Source: Siphonodentalium dalli (Eukaryota; Mollusca; Scaphopoda; Gadilida; Siphonodentaliidae). From it: a stretch of 64,000 nt of DNA. The stretch covers positions 198,225,887-198,289,886 of the forward strand of contig CP136062.1 in NCBI GenBank assembly GCA_032622095.1. Reading direction: 5' to 3'. Every line of letters begins with the position of its first letter. Within the stretch, counting starts at the first letter, position 1. Of this stretch, positions 1-11,369 are shown one piece after another. Under the pieces are notes generated by a model that was given only the letters and a program-made list of their open reading frames with translations, searched no databases and was not told where the DNA came from. Made by a program: the position numbers and the translations under genes.

Positions 1-886
1 TTTTCCCAAATGGTCTGTCCTAGGCCGCCTTATCCATGGCCCTGTACTTTAAAGCCCTGGGTATATATAGTTGTACTTGTAGGAAATTTGCCGTTATTCC
101 CAAGAGTTGTCGTAAAGCAAATGAATAGTAGGAACTTACGAGTTACGACTGCCAGGTACATGTGTCTTTTTACAGTTGTATACGACTCCAGTCTTATTAG
201 AACTAGACCTATATATATAGTTTAGTAAATTCCATGAGTTGACTGTAAGGACACCTTGGTCTAGTTATAATTATTACTACAATGGTGTCAATGGCATACA
301 ACTGAAGAGTCCTTGTAGTTTTAGCCTCTATTACGACTGCAAAGCTACGTGTTCGTAAATATGTTGCCTACACGTGTATGTTAGTTATTCACTTCGACAC
401 TGTGTGTTTTTATTCATTCTATCGTTTAAACTTATTCAATACCAATACGTTTCCCGATACAAGTCGTAAAGTTGTTTTAGTTGACCACCCAACAATAAGG
501 TTATAGGATTTTTTTTTTCGAAGAAAGAATAAGTAGCCTACAATAAACATAATATGCATTCACATTCACTGATGTTAGTTTAAGTTACTTCAGCAATGAA
601 TATGTTTTTCAGATCCTTTACAGATTGGATTGGCAGACTGGTTCACAATCTACCTTGGTTGACTAAATGCAACACTGCAGCAACAAATAGACTGTACATG
701 TTTATCGGATCACACAATAGTTGGGAATAGCTTCACTGTTACCACCGGAGATTAGACAGCCACAATTAATTTATTGATAAGAATTAAAATTTAGAAGGGC
801 ACTAGATTCTTGGAGTTTAGTTCATTTGCCATTGACCTGGACAACCAACGCATTGTATCGATGTGCGTTTGCTTTGTCGGTGGTGG
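1..886. other. Unrecognised AT-rich sequence
   Basis: No supported gene or terminal repeat. A 71-codon frame at 10-225 has no family features. Its tail (RTRPIY) also appears at the end of a frame at 1655-1918 on the other strand, which suggests a shared dispersed repeat. Confidence 0.5.
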
Positions 887-890
887 TTAA

Positions 891-1088
891 CCCTTTCAGT
901 GCCAAGTCCGTTTTTTTGTATCAACCCATATTTCCTTGATCATTTTTCAAATTTATTGATTATAATAATGCGATTCATTGATGGAAAGAGCTCTTTCCAT
1001 CAATGTATCACATTATTATAATCAATAAATTTGAAAAATGATCAAGGAAATATGGGTTGATACAAAAACGTACTTGGCACTGAAAGGG
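891..1088. mobile_element. Palindromic TTAA (piggyBac-like) MITE A1
   Basis: TTAA at 887-890 and 1089-1092. The terminus CCCTTTCAGTGCCA differs at one position from the piggyBac-type consensus CCYTTTBMCTGCCA. Arms are nearly perfect inverted repeats of about 95 bp meeting at AAAGAGCTCTTT, so the whole element is a hairpin. Confidence 0.88.
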
Positions 1089-1264
1089 TTAACATTGAGT
1101 TAGCTGTTGGGTCTCATACGGGGTCATGAAACAGGAAGCAACTGTGCGTGACTGATGTCAGACGGTGTATAACTAACACGGGAAATGTACAACTGAAACC
1201 ATTGGATCATAACAGCAGTGCTTGAACAGAGTCAAACACATCCAAAACGAACAATGATCATTAA

Positions 1265-1640
1265 AGGTACTCAATCTGATTCGATGGTCCCCATATCATC
1301 AGATTCCAACAACAACGTTTTATTTTAAATGCCGCTCCAGTTATCAGAATCGATTAATTGCCTAAAAATAATGCTAACCATAGTCATCGAAATTTTGCCG
1401 GTTTGTCAAATATCTGACACAACAAAAAACAATGGATTTTAGAGTTATCCATCTTCATCCGCAATTTGATCCGAGACCGTCTTCTCGTCGACATTTTACT
1501 TGGCCACTAAAAATTATCGGTGGTGAAAAATAATAGATTCCAAAAATCGATATCTGATCACTCTGAACTTTGATGGGTGGGTTCCTGGACTTGAATCGAA
1601 TACCATAGCTGGACATGGGAAATTAAAAGAAATTGCAGAA
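1265..1640. mobile_element. TTAA MITE K, truncated copy
   Basis: It starts at TTAA|AGGTACTCAATCTGAT and shares internal phrases (TTTTAGAGTTATCCATCTTC; CTTTGATGGGTGGGTTCCT) with copies at 5764-6247 and 36660-36927. The right terminus is lost. Confidence 0.65.
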
Positions 1641-1649
1641 AAAAACTGT

Positions 1650-1920
1650 TTGTACTAGGAGACGTATATAGGCCTGGTTCGTGCTCTCCAACTCAAACAT
1701 TTCCTTTGTTTTTTGTGCTGAAATTTTAGTTCACGTTCGAGATTCATTTGATGAATTCTGGACGTTTCAGCACCTGGACGTTTCGGCAGTTGGGTTTGCG
1801 ACTCGGCACCTGGACGTTTCAGCTCCCAATTAATCGGCACTTGGGACGTTTCGACACCGTGTTGCCAACGAAACAAACATAACCATATGTGATGACTAGA
1901 AGTGATTTTTGTTTTCATTC
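1650..1920 (-). repeat. Degenerate short repeats around GGACGTTTC
   Basis: GCACCTGGACGTTTC-like phrases recur near 1768, 1807 and 1841. They give a minus-strand 87-codon frame with repeated RPGAE. Periodic non-coding sequence is more likely than a gene. Confidence 0.4.
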
Positions 1921-2110
1921 TTTACTTCAGTAAAATGTTATAAAACATATTAAGTGGAACAAATGATACCGATGGTGGTGAACATATACAGATCACGAGT
2001 CATATATACACAATAAGATATGACAATATCTCGTCCCAAAATGACCATCTCTCTGAACTGTTGAAATCAGTGATGCATTCTTATTACTTTCCGCGGATTA
2101 GTACAATAAT

Positions 2111-2811
2111 GAAAGTGTCAATGACACTGCAGCTCAACTTCGAGTGGGAATAATTTCATATGTTACAGTCAATGGAGCGATTAGAAATGGGGAAAGTTGA
2201 AATGTCTAAGTAATACTAAATCATCAACATGAAGAGATATTTATAACATAAAATCCAAGATAGCCGCTGGCAGTTATATTTTCCAATGAATATCAAAAAC
2301 ATTTTATAGCTCCCATCTAGTAGATCAATATCAAGATCAATATGAAGTTTGATGATGATCGGATGAGGGAAGTGGAATGTAGGGTGTGCCAAAGGATTTA
2401 GTCATGCAAAGAGTTAAATCCAAGATGACTGTGGCAGCCATATGTTATGGCCGAATGAACCCAAAATAACTCGTTCCAATTTGCATGTCAATATTAACAT
2501 CCATGACAAATTTCATGATTATCAGACGAACAGTTCGGCCTGTAGCCTGTGCTAATGAATTGAATTTTGAAACCCAAGATGGCCGCTGGCGGCCATATTT
2601 TTTTGTGGAATGATCCCAAAATAAATCGTTTCAATCTGCATGTCAATGTCAACAGCCATGACAAATTTTAATAATGATCCGAACAAAGATACGGCCTGTA
2701 GCCCATGCTAAATGATTTTGGACAGACGCACACACACACACGGACGACGGATACCAAGCCATGGCAATAGCTCAAACTTTACATATATATTTATATTCTT
2801 CAAGACATGAG
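2111..2811 (+). mobile_element. HINE/pearl-like element F1
   Basis: 5' palindrome AGTGTCAATGACACT (2114-2128) and AGCTCAACTT, two to three diverged ~170-bp units with CAAGATGGCCGCTGGCGGCC, an ACACACACACACGGACGACG tail and the 3' phrase GCCATGGCAATAGCTCAAAC. Same family as 55930-58410. Confidence 0.7.
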
Positions 2812-3701
2812 CATATTTATGGGGGGGGGCCATTCGGTCGCAAATTACATGAAATATAAGTTAATGGTGGTTTGTGAAAACCAATAGTCTCCATTTTCAA
2901 ACCAATAGTCGTTCTTGGATTCAATAAGAGACAATTCCGTTTTAATAGATATAGATTCATAATCAATGTTGACCGATGCAGAATTAATGTTCTATTTTAA
3001 TTTAATAGTATTCATTGTTCAACTAATATCTAACAATAGACAATTAGTACAGCTATCGCATACTCAATAAACGTACATTCCGTTTCAATAGCCATATTTT
3101 CTTAATCAATAGACATATTTCAAACCAAAATAGACGATTTCCCACGATCAATGATTATCGTTATCAAACAGATAGATCTTATTGTAAAACTAATAACTTA
3201 TGTAAAACTAATAACTTATTGTAAAATTAGTAGACATTGTAAAACTAATAACTTATTGTAAAACTAATAACTAAAACCGTAATTAACTTATTGTAAAACT
3301 AATAGCTAGCTTATTGTAAAACTAATAGACCTTATTGTAAATCTAATAACTTATTCTAAAAATAATAACTAAAACCCGAATTAACGCTAGAGGTCTCTGG
3401 TGAAGAAACTTTGTTCATGTGACTTCAGAAATATATAATTAAACATGGGAATTCCCAATGTCATGTCAGTGTGACGATTTGCAGTAGGTCCCTTTGCGAA
3501 AGTCCTCGAATTCGCGGAGTTCCCCTAACATGGGCGAAATATGTTGATTTTAATGAGGGAACTGGTGCGTGTATGTCAATTGATGCGTATTTTAAACAAA
3601 TAACGACACGATCATCATAATAGTGGTTTGTTCTATCAATTATATGCGCCGAGTTCACTTGGTGTAAATCAAACGACGATAAATATTCACTATATCTCAT
3701 A

Positions 3702-4336
3702 TATATTTTGAAGACCTCTGTTTGTCTGTCTGTCTGTCTGTCTGTATGTATGTTTGTCTGTCATTTATACAAATCTACGATTCTCGACCGATCGGGACGA
3801 AACTTGGTACGTGTGTGTAGTTTGACCAGGCGGTGGACGTTGTCGTATTGGCGAGTCCGTGTGGCGCCCGCTTCGCGCATGCGCAGACGAGATCTCGGAA
3901 ACGGGTGGAGCTATCGAATTGAAGTTTGCTATGTGAATGTATCTTGCCCCTGATACGAATTTTATCGGGTCGACGAGCCCGTGCGACGCCAGCTTCGCGC
4001 ATGCGCAGACGAGATCTCGGAAACGGGTGGAGCTATCGACTTGAAATTTGCTATGTGAATGTATCTTGCCCCGGATACGAATTTTATCGGGTCGCCGAGC
4101 ACGTGCGACGCCAGCTTCGCGCATGCGCAGACGATATCTCGGAAACGGGTGGAGCGGATACGAATTTTATCGGGTCGCCGAGCCCGTGCGACGCCAGCTT
4201 CGCGCATGCACAGACCAGATCTCGGAAACGGGTGGAGCTTCGCGCATGCGCAGACCAGATCTCGGAAACGGGTGGAGCTATCGACTTGAAATTTGGTTTT
4301 TGAATAGCCCTGACAACGTCGGGCTCATCGGCTAGT
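3702..4336 (-). mobile_element. HINE-1 element inserted in foldback left arm
   Basis: Reverse orientation: 3' end CTCATATATATTTTGAAGAC with a GTCTGTCTGTCTGTCTGTAT microsatellite, then ~122-bp units containing CTTCGCGCATGCGCAGACGA, and the 5' end CGACGTCGGGCTCATCGGCTAG-like terminus. The right arm of the foldback is uninterrupted here and gives the empty site. Confidence 0.85.
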
Positions 4337-4499
4337 ATATATATATATGTCCTCGTATGACAGAAGGACTCCTTAAATTTGTGAATAAGATGAAGAATAT
4401 TTATTAGATGTTATTTATTAAGTCAGTAAAATAATATTATTCATTAGCACCCGGAATACTCATAACAGAGGGACGGCATGCGGAATAGTGTTAGCTAAG

Positions 4500-4950
4500 A
4501 GGATTCAGCCAAAGAAGACGTTATTAATTGAAACTAGACATCTATTGACCATGAAATAGTTGTGTTATATATAGTGCAATATATGAACACGAATCACATA
4601 TTTAATATGACATGTTTGGCCAGACTTTGATAACCAAACACAACTATATAGAGTCTATATAGGATCTTCTTAACCTTTGGTGAGGTTGAGTCCTAATTCA
4701 ATTTCTGTATATAAAAAGACCCAGCAGCCGGAATCCGGAATTTTATCTCGACGGCGTACGGAAGTCCTGCACCCGGAATGCGCCACAACACGGCAGAAAG
4801 CCGGCGTTGGGTGTATAGCTCGGTCGATGCATAAACTCCATACTTTTATATGCAGTTTATATATTACATAAAGATATATAAATTCAAGTATATATAATGT
4901 AGAAAAATCGGGGCCATCCAACAATAACGAGTCAATAAAATATGCAGAAT
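4500..4950. other. Foldback centre, nothing recognised
   Basis: Unpaired middle of the foldback element. It is AT-rich, with a 94-codon minus-strand frame lacking any family signature. No transposase motif was seen. Confidence 0.5.
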
Positions 4951-5763
4951 TCATTCTGACTCATATCGCTGGCATGCAAGATTATAATATGCGCTAGCTA
5001 ATGAATAATATTATTTGATTGACTTAATAAATAATATGTGGCAAATATTCCTCATCTTGTTCACAAATGTAAGGAGTCCTTCTGGCATACGAGGACATAT
5101 AGATCTATATAGTGAACATTTATCGTCGTTTGATTTGCACCAAGTGAACTCGGCGCATATAATTGATAGAACAAACCACTATTATGATGATCGTGTCGTT
5201 ATTTGTTTAAAATACGTATCAATTGACATATACGCACCCGTTCCCTCAGTAAAATCAACATATTTCGCCCATGTTAGGGGACGTCCGCGAATTCGGGGCC
5301 TCCGCAAAGGGACCTACTGCAAATCGTCACACCGATAATTATGACATGGGGAATTCCCATGTTTATTTATATATTTATGACGTCACATGAACAAAGTTTC
5401 TTCACCAGAAACCTCTAGCGTTAACTCGGGTTTTAGTTATTAGTTTTACAATAAGTTATTAGTTTTACAATAAGGTCTATTAGTTTCAATAAGGTCTATT
5501 AGTTTTACAATAAGTTAATTACGGTTTTAGTTATTAGTTTTACAACAAGGTCTATTAATTTTACAATAAGTTATTAGTTTTACAATAATGTCTATTAGTT
5601 TGATAACGATAATCATTGATCGTGGGAAATCGTCTATTGGTTTGAAATATGTCTATTGATTAAGAAAATATGGCTATTGAAACGGAATGTACGTTTGTTG
5701 AGTATGCGATAGCTGTACTAATTGTCTGTTATTAGATATTAGTTGAACAATGAATGCTATTAA

Positions 5764-6247
5764 AGGTACTCAATCCGATAAAACTCCTCTCAATTACTAT
5801 TTCAATGGCTTCGGGGGTCAAAAATATTTGATTCGAGTCGAGGAAGTCACCCATCAAAGCTCAGATTAGTTAGATATCGATTTTAGAAATCTATTATTTT
5901 TCATAATCGGGAATACTATCTGGCCCAGAACAGAGTCAAAATTGCGTTATTATTACCACTTGATTATAGAGTTATCCATCCTTGTCTGTTTGAATAGAGT
6001 TTTGGTGTACAAATCTCGAGCAGGTTACCAAATTGACGGCAGTTATTAGTACTCATCTCGAGCAAATAACAAATTTCAAAAATCAATATTTAATAACTCT
6101 GAGCTTTGTTTGATGGGTTCCTCGACTCGAATCAAATATTTCCCCCCCCCCCCCAAAGCCAAAGAAATAGTAATATAGGACCCTCTGATCGGATTGTTGT
6201 TGTTGGAATCTGTTGAGATGGGGACCCTCTGTTCGGATTGAGTACCT
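5764..6247. mobile_element. TTAA MITE K in foldback right arm (484 bp)
   Basis: TTAA at 5760-5763 and 6248-6251. Termini AGGTACTCAATCCGAT / CGGATTGAGTACCT. The left arm of the foldback retains the empty site with a single TTAA. Contains a poly-C run near 6144. Confidence 0.92.
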
Positions 6248-6436
6248 TTAAATTAAAATAGAACATTAATTCTGCATCGGTCAACATTGATTATGAATCT
6301 ATATCTATTAAAACGGAATTGTCTCTTATTGAATCCAAGAACGACAATTGGTTTGAAAATGGAGACTATTGGTTTTCACAAACCACATTAACTTTTAATT
6401 CATGTAATTTCCGACCGAATGGCCGCCCATACATAT

Positions 6437-6776
6437 TGGACGATATTTGGAAATGTTTATTAAGGTTAATAAGACTCAGAGACCGTCCCTTCCAGTTACT
6501 CTTTTTTCATTAGTAAATAGAACAAAACGACCCCGTTTTAATAACAGTCGGTCTCACAATGTCGTTGCCGTTATAAAATGAATGTGACTTATTGAATGCC
6601 TCACGACAAAGCCATGGCAATAGCTCAAACTTTATATATATATTTATATTCTTCAAGACATGAGCATATTGGACGATATTTGGAAATGTTTATTAAGGTT
6701 AATAAGACTCAGAGACCGTCGCTTCCAGTTACTCTTTTTTCATTAGTAAATATAACAAAACGACCCCGTTTTAATA
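6437..6776. repeat. Direct repeat of foldback flank (~230-bp period)
   Basis: TGGACGATATTTGGAAATG with the following ~100 bp occurs at 6437 and 6667. Each copy is preceded by GCCATGGCAATAGCTCAAAC (2759 and 6611). It is a tandem duplication that predates the foldback insertion. Confidence 0.8.
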
Positions 6777-6779
6777 TAT

Positions 6780-7088
6780 GCCTTCACGACAAAGCCTTGC
6801 ACAAAACCCAGAATTGGTTTATTGTGCAGAATAGATCAAATTTGTTTCAATGCTTTGACAATTTACAACGCTAGCTGTCAAGTTTTCGTTTAACTTTGGT
6901 ATGTTATTGAACTAATACCACTGTAATAGTAATGTCTACATAACAACGGCTCCGACACGCAGAACTCTATCATTCATCGGAGAGCCACCAGCTATATATG
7001 GAAACATTACTGATTTTGTTCAGCCTGAATGCCAGAATGTATAAATAAATTAATGGGAATCCATGGCATTTCTTTGCTTGTCATCATA
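6780..7088. other. Unrecognised intergenic sequence
   Basis: No gene, terminal repeat or structured RNA seen. Confidence 0.5.
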
Positions 7089-7090
7089 TA

Positions 7091-7549
7091 TGTGACCCGC
7101 CATATCAAATCCAGTCGTAAGTCGGGATTTTTTTACCCTGTGCCAATGCATTCTCTTATATATGCGAGTCGACCATAGGTCGCCTCGCATATAGAAGAGA
7201 ATGCATTGGCCTAACAATTTTTTACAATTTTAATATTTTTTTCTTGTTTTCTTTAACAATTTTATAATTTCACCCATACAGAGCCCCAGACAAACATGAG
7301 CAGACGACACTCTTCTATATGCTTCTATATATGTGTGGGGCTCCCTGCAGGGTAATGGATGTTTTTTATTTTATGTCCTAAAAATTGTAAGAAACATTTA
7401 TTTAAAAAAAATAGTAAAAAATTGTTAGGCCAATGCATTCTCTTATATATGCGAGGCGACCTATGGCCGACTCGCATATATAAGAGAATGCATTGGCACA
7501 GGGTAAAAAAAATCCCGACTTACGACTGAATTTGATATGGCGGGTCACA
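7091..7549. mobile_element. Double-hairpin MITE E1
   Basis: TA flanks at 7089-7090 and 7550-7551. TIR TGTGACCCGCCATATCAAAT. Hairpin 1 at about 7141-7212 and hairpin 2 at about 7430-7500 are inverted copies of each other. Each has a ~33-bp stem (GCCAATGCATTCTCTTATAT...) and a small loop. Confidence 0.9.
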
Positions 7550-7616
7550 TATGATCAGAAAATGAACAACAGACAATTCGAATGTCTGAGTATATTTGAG
7601 AGTATGTTCGTAATCT

Positions 7617-8376
7617 TTCTTAAAGTGATGTGAAACACTCCGGTGGGGTGATCAAATAGAAATGGAGAATAATCTGGCCCAAAGTAGTAATTTTTACAAA
7701 TATTATATCCAAATTGACCAAAACATCGCAATTCTTATATATTAATTAAATACGGTACAGTGACTCTGGGTGGCGAAATCGTTTTCGTTAACTTATCGCA
7801 GATGGTTGCGTGCCGAATCGAGAAGTAAATATTTACAATTGCGCGTGGTTCAGACGATGTTTTCTATGGAGTGGTATGGTCGATTTGTTTTAAATTTTCG
7901 GCGATGTTACTATAATGCTATATATTCCTCCAGTTGGTATATTGTCTGAATACCAACTTACCAGTTTCACGCACCCGAATAAGTACATATTATATCTTTA
8001 ATAAGTGATGTGAAACACTCCGGTGGGGTGATCAAATAGAAATGGAGAATAATCTGGCGCAAAGTAGTAATTTTTACAAGTATTATATCCAAATTGACCA
8101 AAAGACCGCAATTCTTATATATTAATTAAATACAGTGACTCTCGATGGCGAAATCGTTTTCGTCAACTTATCGCAGATGGTTGCGTCCCGAATCTAGAAC
8201 TAAATATTTACTATTGCGCATAGTTCAGACGATGTTTTCTATGGAGTGGTAAGGTCGATTTGTATGAAATTTTCGGCTATGTTACTAGAATGCTATATTC
8301 CTCCAGTTGGCATATAGTCTGAATACCATCTTACCAGTTCCATGCACCCGAATAAGTACATAATATATCTTTAATA
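7617..8376 (+). repeat. Two tandem copies of repeat L (about 380 bp each)
   Basis: AAGTGATGTGAAACACTCCG occurs at about 7624 and 8004. The units run through GATCAAATAGAAATGGAGAA, TTTTCGGCGATGTTACT and CACGCACCCGAATAAGTACA. Reverse-oriented, longer relatives are at 44.2-45.46 kb. Confidence 0.85.
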
Positions 8377-8379
8377 CAG

Positions 8380-9430
8380 TTTGGGGTAGTGTTTAGAAAG
8401 TGACTGGGCGCAATTAAGTCATGTAGTGCAGAGGTGCCGTTTCAGCACACAGACTGCTAAGCATGGTGGTTGCTTACGTCAAAGCGAGAGCAAACACCAT
8501 CGCAGCATCGACATAATTCATCTTGAACTGAATGTGTGTAAAGTATCACCACATCGCTTCGTGTACCCCTCCAAACTCTATAGACAAAACATATTGATTC
8601 AATTAATTATGTAGAAGGGTATACCATCAAATAATTTGAAAATGAGCACAATGGAAGTGATGCGGTACACAGACGTCAATGGATCCACTCTCAAATGGTG
8701 CCTATCGATTTACTAACAAGTGTCTACCTAATTGTGAGGCAGATATTATATGTAACCTAACTCCGATGCGACGCTCAGGCATCGTATACAAATTCTCAAG
8801 TATCTTCACAAAATATTTTAATTTAAGTTGAATATTTGTCGATAAAACACGCATGGTAATTGACTGAGAGCGGCTTAATGCAAATGTGTTTTATATTTTT
8901 TCACAAGAACGGGAAGATGCACAGTGTACCTCAGAAAGTGAACAAACGGTTTCGGAAAATTAATCGATACATTCACGAATGAATGTCAATGACGGGCAGT
9001 GGCTATTCACCACCCGGGGTGGCGACCGGGTGGCGAATATACATATTCCTGGATATGTAAGCACCCTTTCGCCCAAAATTGTATATTTACACACTAAGTG
9101 TTGTCATCACTAAATCCAGCATTCTGATTGGTCGGCGCCCACGTGGCTAGTTGCAGTTATTTCTCGGTGAATGCGCAACGCCTAATAACACCAAGCTAAT
9201 AACACCATCGATACGTCATTAGGTTTGGAAAGACGAACGCGTAGTGCTTTGGGCGCATTTTGACTCGCGCAGGATTGACTTAATACATCATCGGGTTTCA
9301 ACATGAAGAGAAATTGTTCCTATTAACTTTTGCCAAGGGTGCTATTGGGTATTTTGGGCTGATCTTGTCACGATACACTTTTCGATTTAAATATATTTAC
9401 AAAAGTGGCTTTTTCGCTAAATGTATATAA
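8380..9430. other. Unrecognised intergenic sequence
   Basis: No convincing coding region. A short GC-rich palindromic stretch (CACCCGGGGTGGCGACCGGG) lies near 9011. Nothing else is supportable. Confidence 0.5.
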
Positions 9431-9595
9431 ATATAAGGATTAACTGTCATGTGGACTATTTTTATGGAGATGTAACGGTGAGGTAAGTGGACATAACTTG
9501 TATGTAAAACCCTTCGGGTTTTACACAAGTTATGTCCACTTACCTCACCGTTACATCTCCATAAAAACAGTCCACATGACAGTTAATCCTTATAT
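9431..9595. mobile_element. 165-bp near-perfect hairpin MITE
   Basis: Arms of about 78 bp run ATATAAGGATTAACTGTCAT, GGAGATGTAACGGTGAGGTA and AAGTGGACATAACTTGT, meeting at AAAACCCTTCGGGTTTT. The two arms differ at very few positions, which suggests recent formation. Confidence 0.9.
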
Positions 9596-9699
9596 GACCT
9601 GCTTACCGTCAATTGACGCTCATTGGATCGCAAGTGCTCAATCTGTATGTTTAGAAGTACATTTCGGTCAAATGTCTGTGATCGGAATTTGAGGTGTGG

Positions 9700-10660
9700 G
9701 GGTGGCAAATGACATTAGTCTTAAAATTCGGACATCAGATAAGTTTCTTAGTTGTGCATTATATTAGACGATCCTTCAATCAATAGCAATCAGTTTATAG
9801 ATCTTGAAGTGGAATTGCGAACACAAATCTGCGATCTGAATTGGTTGGTGGTGGGGTGGGGTGGCGAATAACTTTATTCTTAAATCTTGGATGTCACATG
9901 AGTTTCTTATTTTGTGCATTAGATTAGACAATCCTTCAATCATAAACAAGCATTTTATAGCAGGAATTGCGAAAAAAAATCTGCTATCTGAATTGGTTGA
10001 TGGGTGGGGGGGGGGGTGGCGAATAACATTATTCTTAAAACTTGGATGTCAGATGAGCTTCTTACTTTGTGCATTAGATTAGACGATCCTTCATTCATAA
10101 ACAATAATTTTATAGAACTGGAAGTCGAATTGCGAATATAATCATCTATATGAAATTCTGTATTGGTCTGTTGGTGGTAAATAGCTTTATTCTTAAAACT
10201 TGGATGTCAGATGAGCTTCTTACTTTGTGCATTAGATTAGACGATCCTTCATTCATGAACAATCATTTTATAGAACTGGAATTGCGAACACAAATCTGCA
10301 TTCTGTTGGTGGGTGGGTGGGGGGGGGGGGGGTTTGGCGAATAACAGTATTTAAACTCGGACGTAGATAAGTATATAACTTTGTGCATTAGATTAGACGA
10401 TCCTTCAATCACAAACGATTATTTTATAGAACTGGAAATGGATTTGAGAACATAAATCTGCGATCTGATTTGATTGGTGGGTGGGGGGGGGGGGCGAATA
10501 ACTTTATTCTTATTTGATTTGTTCATGTCAGATGATCTTCATACTTTGTGCATTAGATTAGATAATCCTTCAAACATAAACAATCATTTTATACAACTGG
10601 AATTGCGAAGCTCATCTGACATCCAAGTCTTAAGAATAAAGTTATTGGCACATGTTATAA
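9700..10660 (+). repeat. Tandem repeat, about 155-160 bp x 6
   Basis: Units begin GTGGCGAATAACTTTATTCT and contain TTTGTGCATTAGATTAGACG and AACTGGAATTGCGAACACAA, ending in G-rich GGTGGGTGGGGG runs. Starts are near 9704, 9861, 10016, 10174, 10334 and 10492. An inverted remnant lies at about 11110-11230. Confidence 0.9.
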
Positions 10661-10664
10661 CGGC

Positions 10665-11100
10665 CTTATATTTTTAAATTAAAGTGTTCAAACAAATTAA
10701 AGTTATATGTTTTTCCAAAGTTAAATTTTTTTAGCAAGAAGTTTCAATCTAAAAATCTAAGAAGAAAATTTAAAATTTAAAAATTAAATTAAATTTTTTT
10801 TTTTTGAATTAAATTAAACAAAAAATAATTAAAACAAATGTAAAAAGTTTCAATCTAAAAATCTAAAAAGAAAATTAGAAACTTAGAAACACCCTTTAAA
10901 AAAATCAAACTGTTTAAAAGATCAAAATTTACACGAATCATATGCATGAGTCTGTTTCGGCTAGTTAACATAAGGGCAAGTGCTGATGTGTTCACTTTGG
11001 AAATCGATTTCGGGTAAAAGACAATATTTATATGTAAAAGTATTATTACCAGTGGGCGATACAGTCGATACTACCACTGTGGACGTGGCCTCTGTGGAAA
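10665..11100. other. Very AT-rich low-complexity stretch
   Basis: AAATTAAA-type sequence with a duplicated phrase (AAAGTTTCAATCTAAAAATC) near 10740 and 10843. No feature beyond that. Confidence 0.6.
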
Positions 11101-11369
11101 GCTCCATTGTGTGGGGGTGGCGAATATATTTATTCTTAAAACTTGGGGTGGCGAATAACGTTAGTCAAATACCCACCCACTCACCAACTCCGATCGCAGA
11201 TTTGGGTTCGCAATTCCACTTCCAGTTCTGAAGTGCTTTGTGTTGTTCCAATATAATCGTCGAACCGTTTTGTGTCAAAATTGTACCTTGGTAACAATAA
11301 CTAATTTTCCATGTCTGGCTGTGTCTGTGTGCTTTCTCTTTTTGATTTCTGATAAATTTAGAGAGAGTT

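Larger units (their letters stand above)
2818..6431. mobile_element. 3.6-kb foldback element with 6-bp target duplication
   Basis: Termini TATGGG...CCCATA are flanked by CATATT at 2812-2817 and 6432-6437. The unoccupied sequence GAGCATATTGGACG survives in a tandem copy of the flank at about 6662. The arms (about 2818-3700 plus 4346-4500, and 4950-6431) are inverted copies. The left arm is interrupted by a HINE-1 element and the right arm by a TTAA MITE, each absent from the other arm. No transposase is evident. A 6-bp duplication occurs in several superfamilies, so none is assigned. Confidence 0.85.

Noticed and set aside
1655-1918. 87-codon minus-strand frame with RPGAE repeats as a gene
   Set aside because: It is built from short degenerate GGACGTTTC repeats and lacks any supporting neighbour or splice sites.
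3708-4335. Overlapping frames of 75-125 codons inside the foldback as a transposase
   Set aside because: They are HINE-1 core units on both strands, with no catalytic motif.
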